From Bacteroidia bacterium (GTDB lineage Bacteria; Bacteroidota; Bacteroidia; Flavobacteriales; Flavobacteriaceae): 64,000 nt of DNA. A model generated the notes under the pieces. It saw nothing but the letters and a program-made list of their open reading frames with translations, made no database searches and was not told the origin of the DNA. Location of the stretch: the NCBI GenBank assembly GCA_030429955.1, contig JAUIGO010000005.1, positions 1 through 64,000 on the forward strand. Direction: 5' to 3'. Shown in pieces: positions 44,220 through 52,883 of this stretch. The number at the start of each line of letters is the position of its first letter. Positions within the stretch are counted from its first letter, which is position 1. The position numbers and the translations under genes are program-made.

Positions 44220-44285
44220 GTCATCCTTGTAATTGCATTTTACTATTTATTTTTCAATGTTGATTCCTGCTTTCACAGGAATGAC
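44220..44285. repeat. Dispersed inverted-end repeat
   Basis: The ends GTCATCCTTG and CAGGAATGAC are complementary with two mismatches, and the right part holds the hairpin ATTCCTG-CTTTCA-CAGGAAT. GTCAT...ATGAC ends recall the repeat at 28.0 kb. It lies in the 181-base gap between the BT_3928-type gene and the DUF1599 gene, where no ORF or promoter is evident. Confidence 0.6.
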
Positions 44286-44290
44286 AGTTA

Positions 44291-44827
44291 TTATTCTTTC
44301 AAATGAATCATTGCAAATACAGCATAATTAACTATGTCTTGGTAATTAGCATCAATACCTTCGCTTACTAATGTTTTTCCTTTATTGTCTTCAATTTGTT
44401 TCACTCGTAACAACTTTTGCAAAATCAAATCGGTTAACGAGCTCACTCTCATATCACGCCAAGCTTCACCATAATCATGATTTTTGTCTAGCATCAACTG
44501 TTTTGTAACAGCAGTTTGTTTATCATATAGCTCAGTGGCTTCTTCAACAGATAAGTCTGGTTGTTCAACCACACCTTTTTCAAGTTGAATAAGTGCCATA
44601 ATACAATAATTGATAATGCCTATAAATTCACTTTCCTGACCTTCATCAACTTTTTGAACAACGTTTTGCTGCAAACCTCTAATGCGTTGTGCTTTAATAA
44701 AAATTTGATCTGTTAAAGAAGGTAATCTAAGTATTCTCCAAGCGCTACCATAATCACTCATTTTTTTTATAAATAAATCTCTACACGTTGTGATTACGTT
44801 ATCATATTGTTTTGAAGTATCTTGCAT
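44291..44827 (-). CDS. DUF1599 protein with internal duplication
   Basis: The 178-residue cytoplasmic protein is two copies of one ~80-residue DUF1599 unit. Copy 1 has KKMSDYGSAWRILRLPSLTDQIFIKAQRIR (residues 21-50) and copy 2 LDKNHDYGEAWRDMRVSSLTDLILQKLLRV (113-142); each is followed by an INYC/VNY-A-x-MALIQLE/FAMIHLKE helix. The D-Y-G-x-A-W motif is typical of DUF1599, whose function is not known to me. It is divergent from folP, a pairing common in this group. Confidence 0.88.
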   Translation of the reverse strand: MQDTSKQYDNVITTCRDLFIKKMSDYGSAWRILRLPSLTDQIFIKAQRIRGLQQNVVQKVDEGQESEFIGIINYCIMALIQLEKGVVEQPDLSVEEATELYDKQTAVTKQLMLDKNHDYGEAWRDMRVSSLTDLILQKLLRVKQIEDNKGKTLVSEGIDANYQDIVNYAVFAMIHLKE

Positions 44828-44963
44828 GAATTAAATTGAATTTTGCGTAAATTTCGCTTAAATTTATGAATGTTCAAAAGTTTAACGCTTAAAGTTAAAA
44901 GTTTAACAAACGAGTGATTAATTTTAAATTGCTCTCATCAAATACATTGTCTAATTTAAAGAG

Positions 44964-45008
44964 ATTCCTGCTAGAGTATATCTCGAGCTGAGTCGAAAGA
45001 CAGGAAAT
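44964..45008 (+). repeat. Hairpin repeat upstream of folP
   Basis: ATTCCTG (44964-44970) and CAGGAAAT (45001-45008) pair at the ends, and the interior holds CTCGAGCTGAGTCGAAAG, a variant of the GAGCGCAGTCGAAG core of the repeat at 28.0 kb. It ends 3 bases before the folP ATG, so it would be in the folP leader and could affect translation. Confidence 0.65.
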
Positions 45009-45011
45009 AAT

Positions 45012-45830
45012 ATGACCATTAATTGCAAAGGAAAACTCATTGATTTATCAACTCCAAAAGTCATGGGAATTCTTAATGTGACACCTGACTCTTTTTACGA
45101 TGGAGGACGTTTTAAAGAGGAGTCTTCTATTTTAAATCAGGTAGAACACATGCTGACTGAAGGTGCTACCTTTATTGATGTTGGTGCTTACAGTTCGCGT
45201 CCAGGCGCTGACCATGTTAGTGAAACCGAAGAGTTACAACGTATTCTGCCAATTGTTGAATTATTAGTGAAGCAGTTTCCTGAAATCGTCTTCTCCATTG
45301 ACACGTTTAGAAGCGAAGTTGCCAAACAATGCATTGGCGCTGGAGCAGCAATGGTTAATGATATTTCAGCTGGGAAATTGGATGACAAGATGATGGAAAC
45401 CGTTGGAAAGCTTCAAGTGCCTTATGTGATGATGCACATGAAAGGCACTCCAAAAACCATGCAACAACATACCAATTATGATGATTTACTTAAAGACATC
45501 ATTTATTATTTTTCTGAACGTTTGGCTGAAGCTAAAACCCATAAAATCATTGATGTGATTATTGATCCTGGTTTCGGGTTCTCTAAAACACTAGAACAAA
45601 ATTATGAACTATTGAGTCGTTTGGAATTACTCAAAATAATTGAAAAGCCAATACTTGTTGGTGTTTCTAGAAAATCGATGATTTATAAATTATTGAAAAC
45701 GAATCCTGAACATGCCTTAAATGGAACCTCTTCCTTAAATACCATTGCTTTACTTAAAGGTGCTAAAATTTTAAGGGTTCACGATGTGAAGGAAGCTATG
45801 GAATGTGTCACACTTATTAATCAACTTTAA
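45012..45830 (+). CDS. folP: Dihydropteroate synthase
   Basis: FolP joins p-aminobenzoate to dihydropterin pyrophosphate in folate synthesis and is the sulfonamide target. The 272-residue TIM barrel has MGILNVTPDSFYDGG (residues ~18-32), DVGAYSSRPGA, MHMKGTPKTMQ and DPGFGFSKT, the pterin and PABA loops, and ends with GVSRKSMI and LRVHDV. folE, the first enzyme of the pathway, lies 16 kb away. Downstream, a lipoprotein gene starts 3 bases later and cdaA follows. Confidence 0.96.
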   Translation: MTINCKGKLIDLSTPKVMGILNVTPDSFYDGGRFKEESSILNQVEHMLTEGATFIDVGAYSSRPGADHVSETEELQRILPIVELLVKQFPEIVFSIDTFRSEVAKQCIGAGAAMVNDISAGKLDDKMMETVGKLQVPYVMMHMKGTPKTMQQHTNYDDLLKDIIYYFSERLAEAKTHKIIDVIIDPGFGFSKTLEQNYELLSRLELLKIIEKPILVGVSRKSMIYKLLKTNPEHALNGTSSLNTIALLKGAKILRVHDVKEAMECVTLINQL

Positions 45831-45833
45831 TTA

Positions 45834-46514
45834 ATGAAAAGAATTGTACTTATATTATTAACTGCTTTCTCATTCTCATGTGCAGAACGTGAATTGCAAT
45901 TGCCTGTAACTACAGCTAATGATATCACAGAAATTTTGGACGTTTCACCAATTTATATGTTTTATGATGAAGCAACTGATAGTGTCGATTTTAATCGAAA
46001 AAACATGATAAGTTCTACCAACTGGTTGGTTAATATTGATAAGCGTTTGACACTAAAACAAATTCTGCCTCATTTACAATATTTACAAGAAAAGCGTCGT
46101 GGTGATGGTATGCACAAAAACGAAAACGCTAAAAACTATTTCACTTGTTTTAATGAAGAAACTAAGAATTTGTCTTTTATTGAGTTTACTGATGTGGAAT
46201 ATCAAAAAGGTTCTTCTACAGATTATCTGACAAAAATTTCAGATTTAAATAATCCCAAAACTATTATTACTATTGAAGTAAATTCAACTAATGATATAAC
46301 TATAGTGAGTCCTAGTTCTGAAAACATTACTTCAAAATCCAATATATCTAATTTACAAAGTATTCTAAGGCAAATAAATAATCAAGAAAATTTCATTTAC
46401 TTAAATTTTCCGTTAAACTTAAATTTTCAAGACTATATTGCAATAAAAACTAAGTTACTGGAAATTGATTTTGATTCAATACATATATCTGAAAAAGAAT
46501 TCATCTATAATTAA
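45834..46514 (+). CDS. Uncharacterised lipoprotein between folP and cdaA
   Basis: I do not recognise this 226-residue protein. A lipoprotein signal (MKRIVLILLTAFSFSC, lipid-bearing Cys16) starts it, and the mature part has alternating strands and helices with no named motif. Its position 3 bases after folP and 34 before cdaA implies co-transcription and perhaps coupling to c-di-AMP or cell envelope control, but that is speculation. Codon use looks like its neighbours. Confidence 0.75.
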   Translation: MKRIVLILLTAFSFSCAERELQLPVTTANDITEILDVSPIYMFYDEATDSVDFNRKNMISSTNWLVNIDKRLTLKQILPHLQYLQEKRRGDGMHKNENAKNYFTCFNEETKNLSFIEFTDVEYQKGSSTDYLTKISDLNNPKTIITIEVNSTNDITIVSPSSENITSKSNISNLQSILRQINNQENFIYLNFPLNLNFQDYIAIKTKLLEIDFDSIHISEKEFIYN

Positions 46515-46548
46515 CTATATTTATTAAAATTTAAAACCCAACTGTCAA

Positions 46549-47334
46549 TTGGAACTATTTGACGATCTCTTAAAATTTACAGTCATTGATGTGATAGACA
46601 TCATTCTGGTAGCACTACTACTCTACTATGTTTATAAGCTCATAAAAGGTACAGTGGCCATCAATATTTTTATAGGCATCATCTTTATTTACTTGGCCTG
46701 GAGACTAACTTCTGCGCTTAACATGGAATTATTAAGTAGCATTTTTGGTGGTTTTATGAGCGTTGGTATTATTGCTTTAATCGTTGTGTTTCAGCCTGAA
46801 ATCAGGAAGTTTTTACTGATGGTTGGATCGACCAACTTTGCTTCCAAAGGTGGATTTTCAAAACGTTTTAAATTCCTAAGAACGCAATCCCTCAATGAAA
46901 CCGAAGCTGAAACGGTTGTAAATGCTTGTGTGAAAATGGGAAGCTCAAAAACAGGAGCTTTAATTGTTTTAGAACGCAACAACAACCTTGATTTTTTAGT
47001 GGCAACAGGTGACGAAATGAATATACAAGTCACACAACCCATTTTAGAGAGTATCTTTTTTAAAAATAGTCCATTGCATGATGGAGCTATTATTATTGCA
47101 AATAATATAGTAAAAGCAACACGTGTGATTCTTCCTGTAAATAACGAAAAAAACATTCCTGACCGCTTTGGGTTACGCCATCGCGCTGCAGTTGGCGTTA
47201 CTGAAAAAACAGATGCACTTGCGCTGGTTGTTTCAGAAGAAACAGGACAAATTTCTTATATAAAAAATGGTGAATTTGTGATCTACAAAAACACCGAAGA
47301 GCTCATTGAAAAAATAAAGACTGATTTGTCGTAA
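46549..47334 (+). CDS. cdaA: Diadenylate cyclase CdaA (c-di-AMP synthase)
   Basis: CdaA makes c-di-AMP from two ATP at the inner membrane. The 261-residue protein has three membrane helices (about 12-28, 37-53, 66-82) and a DAC domain with LHDGAIIIANN (Asp178-Gly179-Ala180) and FGLRHRAAVG (Arg210-His211-Arg212), the catalytic motifs. The start must be the TTG at 46549 because no in-frame ATG precedes the first helix. No cdaR gene is nearby. The gene converges with the ABC exporter with 1 base between. c-di-AMP controls K+ uptake in Firmicutes; trkA here is a candidate target. Confidence 0.93.
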   Translation: MELFDDLLKFTVIDVIDIILVALLLYYVYKLIKGTVAINIFIGIIFIYLAWRLTSALNMELLSSIFGGFMSVGIIALIVVFQPEIRKFLLMVGSTNFASKGGFSKRFKFLRTQSLNETEAETVVNACVKMGSSKTGALIVLERNNNLDFLVATGDEMNIQVTQPILESIFFKNSPLHDGAIIIANNIVKATRVILPVNNEKNIPDRFGLRHRAAVGVTEKTDALALVVSEETGQISYIKNGEFVIYKNTEELIEKIKTDLS

Positions 47335-47335
47335 G

Positions 47336-49102
47336 TTATTGAACTTCTTCCTGCAAAAACTGAACCTCGTACAAGTTTCTGTAATAACCACCTTCTTTTT
47401 CCAACAATTCAGCATGAGTGCCTTGCTCAACAATTTCACCTGAATCCATAACAATAATGTTATCCGCTTTTTTGATGGTTGCAAGCCTGTGAGCAATCAC
47501 AATTGAAGTTCTCCCTTTTGTGATTTTATCAGTAGCATCTTGAATCAGCTGTTCCGAATATGCATCAATAGAAGATGTGGCTTCATCTAAAATTAAAATA
47601 CTCGGATTGGTTACATAAGCACGTAAAAACGAAATTAATTGACGCTGTCCAGATGACAACATAACGCCTCGTTCCTTTACATTGTAATGATAACCATTTG
47701 GCAAACTCATAATAAAATCGTGAATCCCAATTTGTTTGGCTGCAATTTGAACTTCTTCTTCTGAAATATCAGGGTTTTTAAGCGTAATATTGTTCAATAT
47801 TGTATCAGCAAACAAAAATACATCTTGTAGTACGACAGCTATTTGTCGCCTTAAAGAATTTAGGGTTACCTCTTTGATGTTAACGTTGTCAATCAATATT
47901 TCTCCAGATTTAATAGAGTAGAATCGATTTAATAAATTAATAATAGTTGATTTTCCAGCTCCAGTAGCACCAACAATAGCCACAGTATCTCCAGCTTTCA
48001 CGTTAAACGAAATCCCTTTGAGCACTTCTTCGTCATCTACATAAGAAAAATGAACATTTTTGAATTCAATATCACCTTTAAAATGAGCTGCTATTTGTGT
48101 TCCAGAATCATCAATATTTGATGTTGTATCCAACACTTTAAATACACGATCTGCTGCAACCATTCCCATTTGCAAGGTGTTGAATTTGTTTGCAATCTGG
48201 TTTAATGGTCTAAACATCATTGGTATGAACATGATAAATGCTGTAAGCTCACCCAAGGTTGTAAGTTGCTGCCCGACAACATTCAATCCTCCAATCCAAA
48301 CAACCAACCCTAAGGTAATGGACGATAGCAAATCAGCAATCGGAAAGAAAATAGAATTGTACCAAACAGTTTTTAGCCATCCTTTTTTATGACGATCGTT
48401 AATTACTTTGAATTTTTTGTACTCAATATCTTCTCGTGTAAAGAGTTGTAAAATTTTCATTCCTGTAACACGTTCTTGTACAAAGGAGTTTAGGTTTGAA
48501 ACTTCATTTCTCACTTCTTCAAAGGCCTTTTTCATATACTTTTGAAAAATCTTTGTTGCAAAAACAATTAATGGAAGCGTACAAAATACAATGATGCTCA
48601 AACGCCAATTCATGTAAGCCATCACAACACCTACTACAGTCATTTTCAGCAAATCACTAAATATCATAAATAACCCTTCGCTAAAAATATCTGCAATACG
48701 CTCCATGTCTGTTACTGCTCTTGTAATTAGAACACCAACTGAAGAGTTGTCATAATACTTCTTTTTAAAATTAAGGATATGCTTAAAGAGCTTTATTCTT
48801 ATGTCTCTTACAACCGATTGCCCAAGCCAATTGGCATAATAAATAAAAATTAAATTACATAAAACCTCAACAATAAGGAGTGCACCATAAATTAATATGT
48901 AATACAGAAATCCTTCGTCAACTTTAGTAGCAATGTTTTCATCAATAGCCACTTGCAAAACTTTTGGCCTTATCGCACCAAAAAAAGCAAGCCCTATAAC
49001 TGAAAAAAGTGTTATTATAAAAATAAGGTTATAAGGTTTAATAAACTGTAGCAGCCTTTTAAACAATCTTAAATCAAAAACCTCTTTGTTAGTTTTAGCC
49101 AT
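47336..49102 (-). CDS. ABC transporter, fused permease/ATPase (MsbA/lipid exporter type)
   Basis: The 588-residue half-transporter has six membrane helices (about 20-310) and an ATPase domain with Walker A GATGAGKST, Q-loop VLQDVFLF, signature LSSGQRQL and Walker B ILILDEATSSID, then the H-loop IAHRL. It is of the homodimeric multidrug/lipid exporter type (MsbA, Sav1866). Substrate cannot be read from sequence; lipid A or drug export are likely options. It starts directly after the truA stop. Confidence 0.92.
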   Translation of the reverse strand: MAKTNKEVFDLRLFKRLLQFIKPYNLIFIITLFSVIGLAFFGAIRPKVLQVAIDENIATKVDEGFLYYILIYGALLIVEVLCNLIFIYYANWLGQSVVRDIRIKLFKHILNFKKKYYDNSSVGVLITRAVTDMERIADIFSEGLFMIFSDLLKMTVVGVVMAYMNWRLSIIVFCTLPLIVFATKIFQKYMKKAFEEVRNEVSNLNSFVQERVTGMKILQLFTREDIEYKKFKVINDRHKKGWLKTVWYNSIFFPIADLLSSITLGLVVWIGGLNVVGQQLTTLGELTAFIMFIPMMFRPLNQIANKFNTLQMGMVAADRVFKVLDTTSNIDDSGTQIAAHFKGDIEFKNVHFSYVDDEEVLKGISFNVKAGDTVAIVGATGAGKSTIINLLNRFYSIKSGEILIDNVNIKEVTLNSLRRQIAVVLQDVFLFADTILNNITLKNPDISEEEVQIAAKQIGIHDFIMSLPNGYHYNVKERGVMLSSGQRQLISFLRAYVTNPSILILDEATSSIDAYSEQLIQDATDKITKGRTSIVIAHRLATIKKADNIIVMDSGEIVEQGTHAELLEKEGGYYRNLYEVQFLQEEVQ

Positions 49103-49846
49103 TTATATAAAAATAGTATTATTATATTCTATTTTGGACAAATATAAGCCATGAGCAGGAACTGAGGCACCTGCTTTGCTTCTATCTCTAGATTTTATGA
49201 TTTGATGAAATTCCTCAATTGTAGTTTTTCCTAAACCAATATCCAACATGGTGCCAACAATGGCTCTTACCATATTTCGCAAAAACCGATCTGCCTTTAT
49301 GGTGAAAATAAGTTGATTATTTACTTTTTTCCATTCAGCCAACATAATGTCACAATGATACGTTTTTACATCTGTATTACTTCGTGAAAAGCATTTAAAA
49401 TCTCTATAATCAAATAGAATTTTTGCAGCTTCATTCATTTTATCAATATTTAAGTCATGCTTTAAATAATACGAACCCTCATTATTAAACACATCTTTTT
49501 TAAGCGAAATTTTATAGTTGTAAGTTCTACTCAACGCATCAAATCTGGCATGAGCATCATCCTTAACGTTAAAAATATGCTGAACACTTATATCTTTTGG
49601 TAAAAATGAATTTAACTTAAAAATTAGTTTTTCAGAATCAAATGGTTCTTCATAATCAAAATGAGCGAATAGTTGTTCGGCATGGACTCCAGCATCTGTT
49701 CGTCCAGCACCAACAACATCTATTTTAGTCTGTAATAATTTAGACAAGGCATCTTCTACAACTTCCTGTACAGAAATAGCATTGGGCTGATTTTGCCAAC
49801 CATGATACGCTTTCCCATTATATGAAAGTTCAATAAAATATCTCAA
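49103..49846 (-). CDS. truA: tRNA pseudouridine(38-40) synthase
   Basis: TruA converts uridines 38-40 of tRNA anticodon stems into pseudouridine. The 247-residue protein shows RYFIELSYNGKAYHGWQNQP, the catalytic GAGRTDAGVHA with Asp51, FNVKDDAHARFDALSRTY and DRFLRNMVRAIVGTM. Length is normal. A -7 box lies 25 bases before its ATG; the ABC exporter gene follows with no gap and is probably co-transcribed. Confidence 0.96.
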   Translation of the reverse strand: MRYFIELSYNGKAYHGWQNQPNAISVQEVVEDALSKLLQTKIDVVGAGRTDAGVHAEQLFAHFDYEEPFDSEKLIFKLNSFLPKDISVQHIFNVKDDAHARFDALSRTYNYKISLKKDVFNNEGSYYLKHDLNIDKMNEAAKILFDYRDFKCFSRSNTDVKTYHCDIMLAEWKKVNNQLIFTIKADRFLRNMVRAIVGTMLDIGLGKTTIEEFHQIIKSRDRSKAGASVPAHGLYLSKIEYNNTIFI

Positions 49847-49871
49847 ACTTATGTGCTACTTTTGTGAAGGT

Positions 49872-49879
49872 CAAAGATA
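49872..49879 (-). promoter_or_regulatory. -7 box for truA
   Basis: The minus strand reads TATCTTTG, an exact TAnnTTTG match, 25 bases upstream of the truA ATG. It would serve truA and the ABC exporter. Confidence 0.5.
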
Positions 49880-49981
49880 GAATTTTAATGCATTTTAGAA
49901 TTTGAATTAAACGTTAAATAATTAAGATTTCTACTTTGCAGCGTCGCTAAAGCTTTAGTGCACGTGGTTGTGGGAAATATT

Positions 49982-50473
49982 ATGAAAAAAATACTGCTTT
50001 TATCAGACACGCATAGTTATATTGATGATAACGTCATAAAGTATATTAAACAAGCTGATGAGATTTGGCATGCTGGTGACATTGGCGATTTAAAAGTTAC
50101 AGATGCTATTAAAGCTTTAAAGCCTCTTCGTGCTGTATTTGGGAATATTGACAATGCAGAGGCAAGAGCAGAATTTCCAGAGCATAACCGATTTCAATGT
50201 GAAGGTATTGATGTTTGGATGACTCATATTGGTGGTTATCCTCCAAGATACAACAATAGAGTTCGCGAAGAGTTAAAGGCAAATCCTCCAGATATATTTA
50301 TCAGTGGTCATTCACATATTTTAAAAGTCATGCCTGATAAAAAACTGGATTTGTTGCACATAAATCCAGGAGCTATTGGCACACATGGTTTTCATAAGGT
50401 TAGAACCATGGTTCGCTTTGAAATTGATGGGAAACAGATAAAGAATTTAGAGGTTATTGAGTTTAAGAGATAA
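49982..50473 (+). CDS. Metallophosphoesterase, YfcE/MJ0936 type
   Basis: The 163-residue enzyme is a small calcineurin-like phosphodiesterase. Metal ligands are visible in LLSDTHSY (D-x-H), WHAGDIGD, VFGNID (G-N-x-[D/H]), and ISGHSHILK (G-H-[TS]-H), with a further GAIG at the end. Relatives hydrolyse phosphodiesters with Mn2+ or Ni2+ and have no fixed physiological substrate. The ATG at 49982 is used; GTG codons upstream would add eight unlikely residues. It has no obvious operon partner. Confidence 0.88.
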   Translation: MKKILLLSDTHSYIDDNVIKYIKQADEIWHAGDIGDLKVTDAIKALKPLRAVFGNIDNAEARAEFPEHNRFQCEGIDVWMTHIGGYPPRYNNRVREELKANPPDIFISGHSHILKVMPDKKLDLLHINPGAIGTHGFHKVRTMVRFEIDGKQIKNLEVIEFKR

Positions 50474-50475
50474 AA

Positions 50476-50501
50476 AAGCCCAAGATCTTCACCTTGGGCT
50501 T
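50476..50501. terminator. Terminator between the phosphoesterase and the DUF4293 gene
   Basis: AAGCCCAAG and CTTGGGCTT pair around an eight-base loop. On the minus strand the stem is followed by six Ts, so it is strongest for the DUF4293 transcript; on the plus strand the T-run is poor. Confidence 0.7.
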
Positions 50502-50529
50502 ACGCACTAAAATAATTAAGATAATAGGT

Positions 50530-50940
50530 TTATCTCAATCGATCCACAGATTTTACAAGATCTTCATCCTTTTTTATGGCTTTATTGGCTAAAACCAAAA
50601 ATACGATAGAAAAAATAGGTAGAAGAATCCCAATACCTTTCTCAGAAACTTCCGTTTCTCCAGATAAGCTTAGCGAACGATATACAAATAATCCTAGTAA
50701 AATAAAGTTTAATATGATATTAAGGCGTCCCAAAACAAATTGCGACTTCCTGTCTTTGTACCTAAAAATTGATATTAATGATAAAACTACTGAACCCATA
50801 AACAATGAAAAATATAAGGTTTCATCTTGAGCAAAGACCTTTACACCTTCAGCATTTGTCCATAGATTAAAGACAAATATCAAGCCTCCAGAAATACCTG
50901 CGGCAACTAATAAATATATGGTTTGAATTCGTTGTAACAT
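50530..50940 (-). CDS. DUF4293 membrane protein
   Basis: This 136-residue protein has four predicted membrane segments (about 7-27, 44-58, 70-86, 104-120) and begins MLQRIQTIYLLVAAG, the typical start of DUF4293 proteins of Bacteroidota. The ATG at 50940 is used. The function is unknown. In this group it often lies next to rho, as here, where it is divergent from rho with ~217 bases between the two starts. Confidence 0.85.
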   Translation of the reverse strand: MLQRIQTIYLLVAAGISGGLIFVFNLWTNAEGVKVFAQDETLYFSLFMGSVVLSLISIFRYKDRKSQFVLGRLNIILNFILLGLFVYRSLSLSGETEVSEKGIGILLPIFSIVFLVLANKAIKKDEDLVKSVDRLR

Positions 50941-51157
50941 TACCAATAATTGAGGAGCAAAAATAATAGTTTCTTTTTAAAGATTTATAAATTATTAAAA
51001 ATAAAGTTGTATAATTGCATAGTATATGTATTACATATCTGTGTTGTACATAGTTAATCTTCAAAAAAAGAAATCAAAATTCAAATTTTTCTTCCAAATT
51101 CCTCTTAGGAACTAAAAGATTAATTTTTTCTCAAAAAACTAATTATTCAAATCAACA

Positions 51158-52756
51158 ATGTTTGAAATTTCACAATTAAAAGAAATGAAGCTACCTGAAT
51201 TACAGGACATAGCTAAAGAGCTCAATATTTCAAAATATCGCTCATTAAAAAAATTAGATCTTGTATACCAAATATTAGATCATCAAGCTGCAAATCCAGC
51301 AGCAATAAAACCTACAGAAACTGAGCAAAAACCCAAACCAAAACGCGAACGTGTTCAGCGTACTAAAGGCGATAAGAGTCAGAAACAAATGGATTTTAAA
51401 GAACAGCCGGTTTCTCAAAATAAAGATACTGGTTCTGCTCAATCAAATGAAAAGAAATCTCAAGAACCAAAAAAAGAAAATCAAAATCGTCCCCAAAGAG
51501 ATAACAAGCCTCAGCAAAGAAACCAAAACAACAATAATAACAATAACCAAAATAGAGGGAATTCTAAACAAGAACAAAAAACCCAAAAAGACTCTGGAAA
51601 CAAAGATAGCAGAAATCGCTATAGAGAACCAGATTTTGAGTTTGATGCCATTATAGAAAGCGAAGGCGTACTAGATATTATGTCTGATGGTTATGGTTTT
51701 TTACGCTCATCAGATTACAACTACTTATCATCACCTGATGATATATATGTGTCTCAATCTCAAATTAGATTATTTGGTTTAAAGAAAGGAGATACGGTTC
51801 TTGGAAACGTAAGACCTCCAAAAGAAGGCGAAAAATATTTCCCTTTAATTAAAGTGACCAAGATTAATGGACAAGACCCAGAAGTAGTTAGAGATCGTGT
51901 TTCTTTTGAACACTTAACACCATTATTCCCTAAAGAAAAATTCAATATAGCTGAAAAGCAAAGCACCATTTCTACAAGAATTATGGATTTGTTTGCGCCT
52001 ATTGGAAAAGGGCAACGTGGTATGATAGTATCTCAACCTAAAACTGGTAAAACCATGCTGTTAAAGGATGTTGCCAATGCTATTGCAGCAAATCATCCTG
52101 AGGTTTACCTAATGATTTTATTAATTGATGAACGTCCTGAAGAAGTTACAGATATGCAACGTAATGTACGTGGTGAAGTCATTGCCTCAACATTTGATAA
52201 AGAAGCACACGAACATGTTAAAATTGCAGATATTGTTTTAGAGAAAGCGAAGCGTTTAGTAGAATGTGGTCATGATGTCGTAATTCTTTTAGATTCTATA
52301 ACACGTTTAGCAAGAGCATATAATACAGTGCAACCAGCATCAGGAAAAATATTAAGTGGTGGTGTTGACGCCAATGCATTACACAAACCAAAACGATTCT
52401 TTGGTGCTGCTAGAAATATTGAAAATGGTGGTTCTTTAACCATTATTGCTACAGCACTTACCGAAACAGGCTCTAAAATGGACGAAGTTATTTTTGAAGA
52501 ATTTAAAGGAACTGGTAATATGGAATTACAATTGGATAGAAAAATATCCAACAGAAGAATATTCCCAGCTATTGACCTTACTTCTTCCAGTACAAGACGT
52601 GATGACCTATTATTGGATGATAACACCATTCAAAGAATGTGGGTAATGCGTAAGTATTTAGCAGATATGAACCCAGTTGAAGCAATGGAATTCATTAATG
52701 ACAGATTTAAACAAACCAGAAATAATGAAGAGTTTTTAATTTCAATGAATAGCTAA
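51158..52756 (+). CDS. rho: Transcription termination factor Rho, with disordered insert
   Basis: Rho is the hexameric RNA-dependent ATPase that ends transcription. Residues 1-45 form the Rho_N helical domain; residues ~48-158 are a disordered insert rich in Lys, Gln, Asn and Arg (including seven Asn in a row); the RNA-binding OB fold starts at ~163 ([21 protein letters not shown]) and the ATPase has [13 protein letters not shown] (Walker A, 291-303) with [10 protein letters not shown] and VVILLDSIT. Without the insert the protein would be close to the 419 residues of E. coli Rho. A terminator follows. Confidence 0.96.
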   Translation: MFEISQLKEMKLPELQDIAKELNISKYRSLKKLDLVYQILDHQAANPAAIKPTETEQKPKPKRERVQRTKGDKSQKQMDFKEQPVSQNKDTGSAQSNEKKSQEPKKENQNRPQRDNKPQQRNQNNNNNNNQNRGNSKQEQKTQKDSGNKDSRNRYREPDFEFDAIIESEGVLDIMSDGYGFLRSSDYNYLSSPDDIYVSQSQIRLFGLKKGDTVLGNVRPPKEGEKYFPLIKVTKINGQDPEVVRDRVSFEHLTPLFPKEKFNIAEKQSTISTRIMDLFAPIGKGQRGMIVSQPKTGKTMLLKDVANAIAANHPEVYLMILLIDERPEEVTDMQRNVRGEVIASTFDKEAHEHVKIADIVLEKAKRLVECGHDVVILLDSITRLARAYNTVQPASGKILSGGVDANALHKPKRFFGAARNIENGGSLTIIATALTETGSKMDEVIFEEFKGTGNMELQLDRKISNRRIFPAIDLTSSSTRRDDLLLDDNTIQRMWVMRKYLADMNPVEAMEFINDRFKQTRNNEEFLISMNS

Positions 52757-52775
52757 AAACAATTCTTGTAATAAC

Positions 52776-52811
52776 AAAAAAAACCTCGATACAATGTATC
52801 GAGGTTTTTTT
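52776..52811 (+). terminator. Terminator after rho
   Basis: AAACCTCGATAC and GTATCGAGGTTT pair around a three-base loop and are followed by Ts, 20 bases after the rho stop. Confidence 0.88.
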
Positions 52812-52830
52812 ATGGTTAAATATTGATTAC

Positions 52831-52855
52831 AAAAAAAGCCTTTCAGATGAAAGGC
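52831..52855 (-). terminator. Terminator after rpsT
   Basis: On the minus strand GCCTTTC and GAAAGGC pair around a four-base loop and are followed by seven Ts, 28 bases after the rpsT stop. Confidence 0.85.
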
Positions 52856-52883
52856 CTATCATATATTTTAAATAACACTTAAA

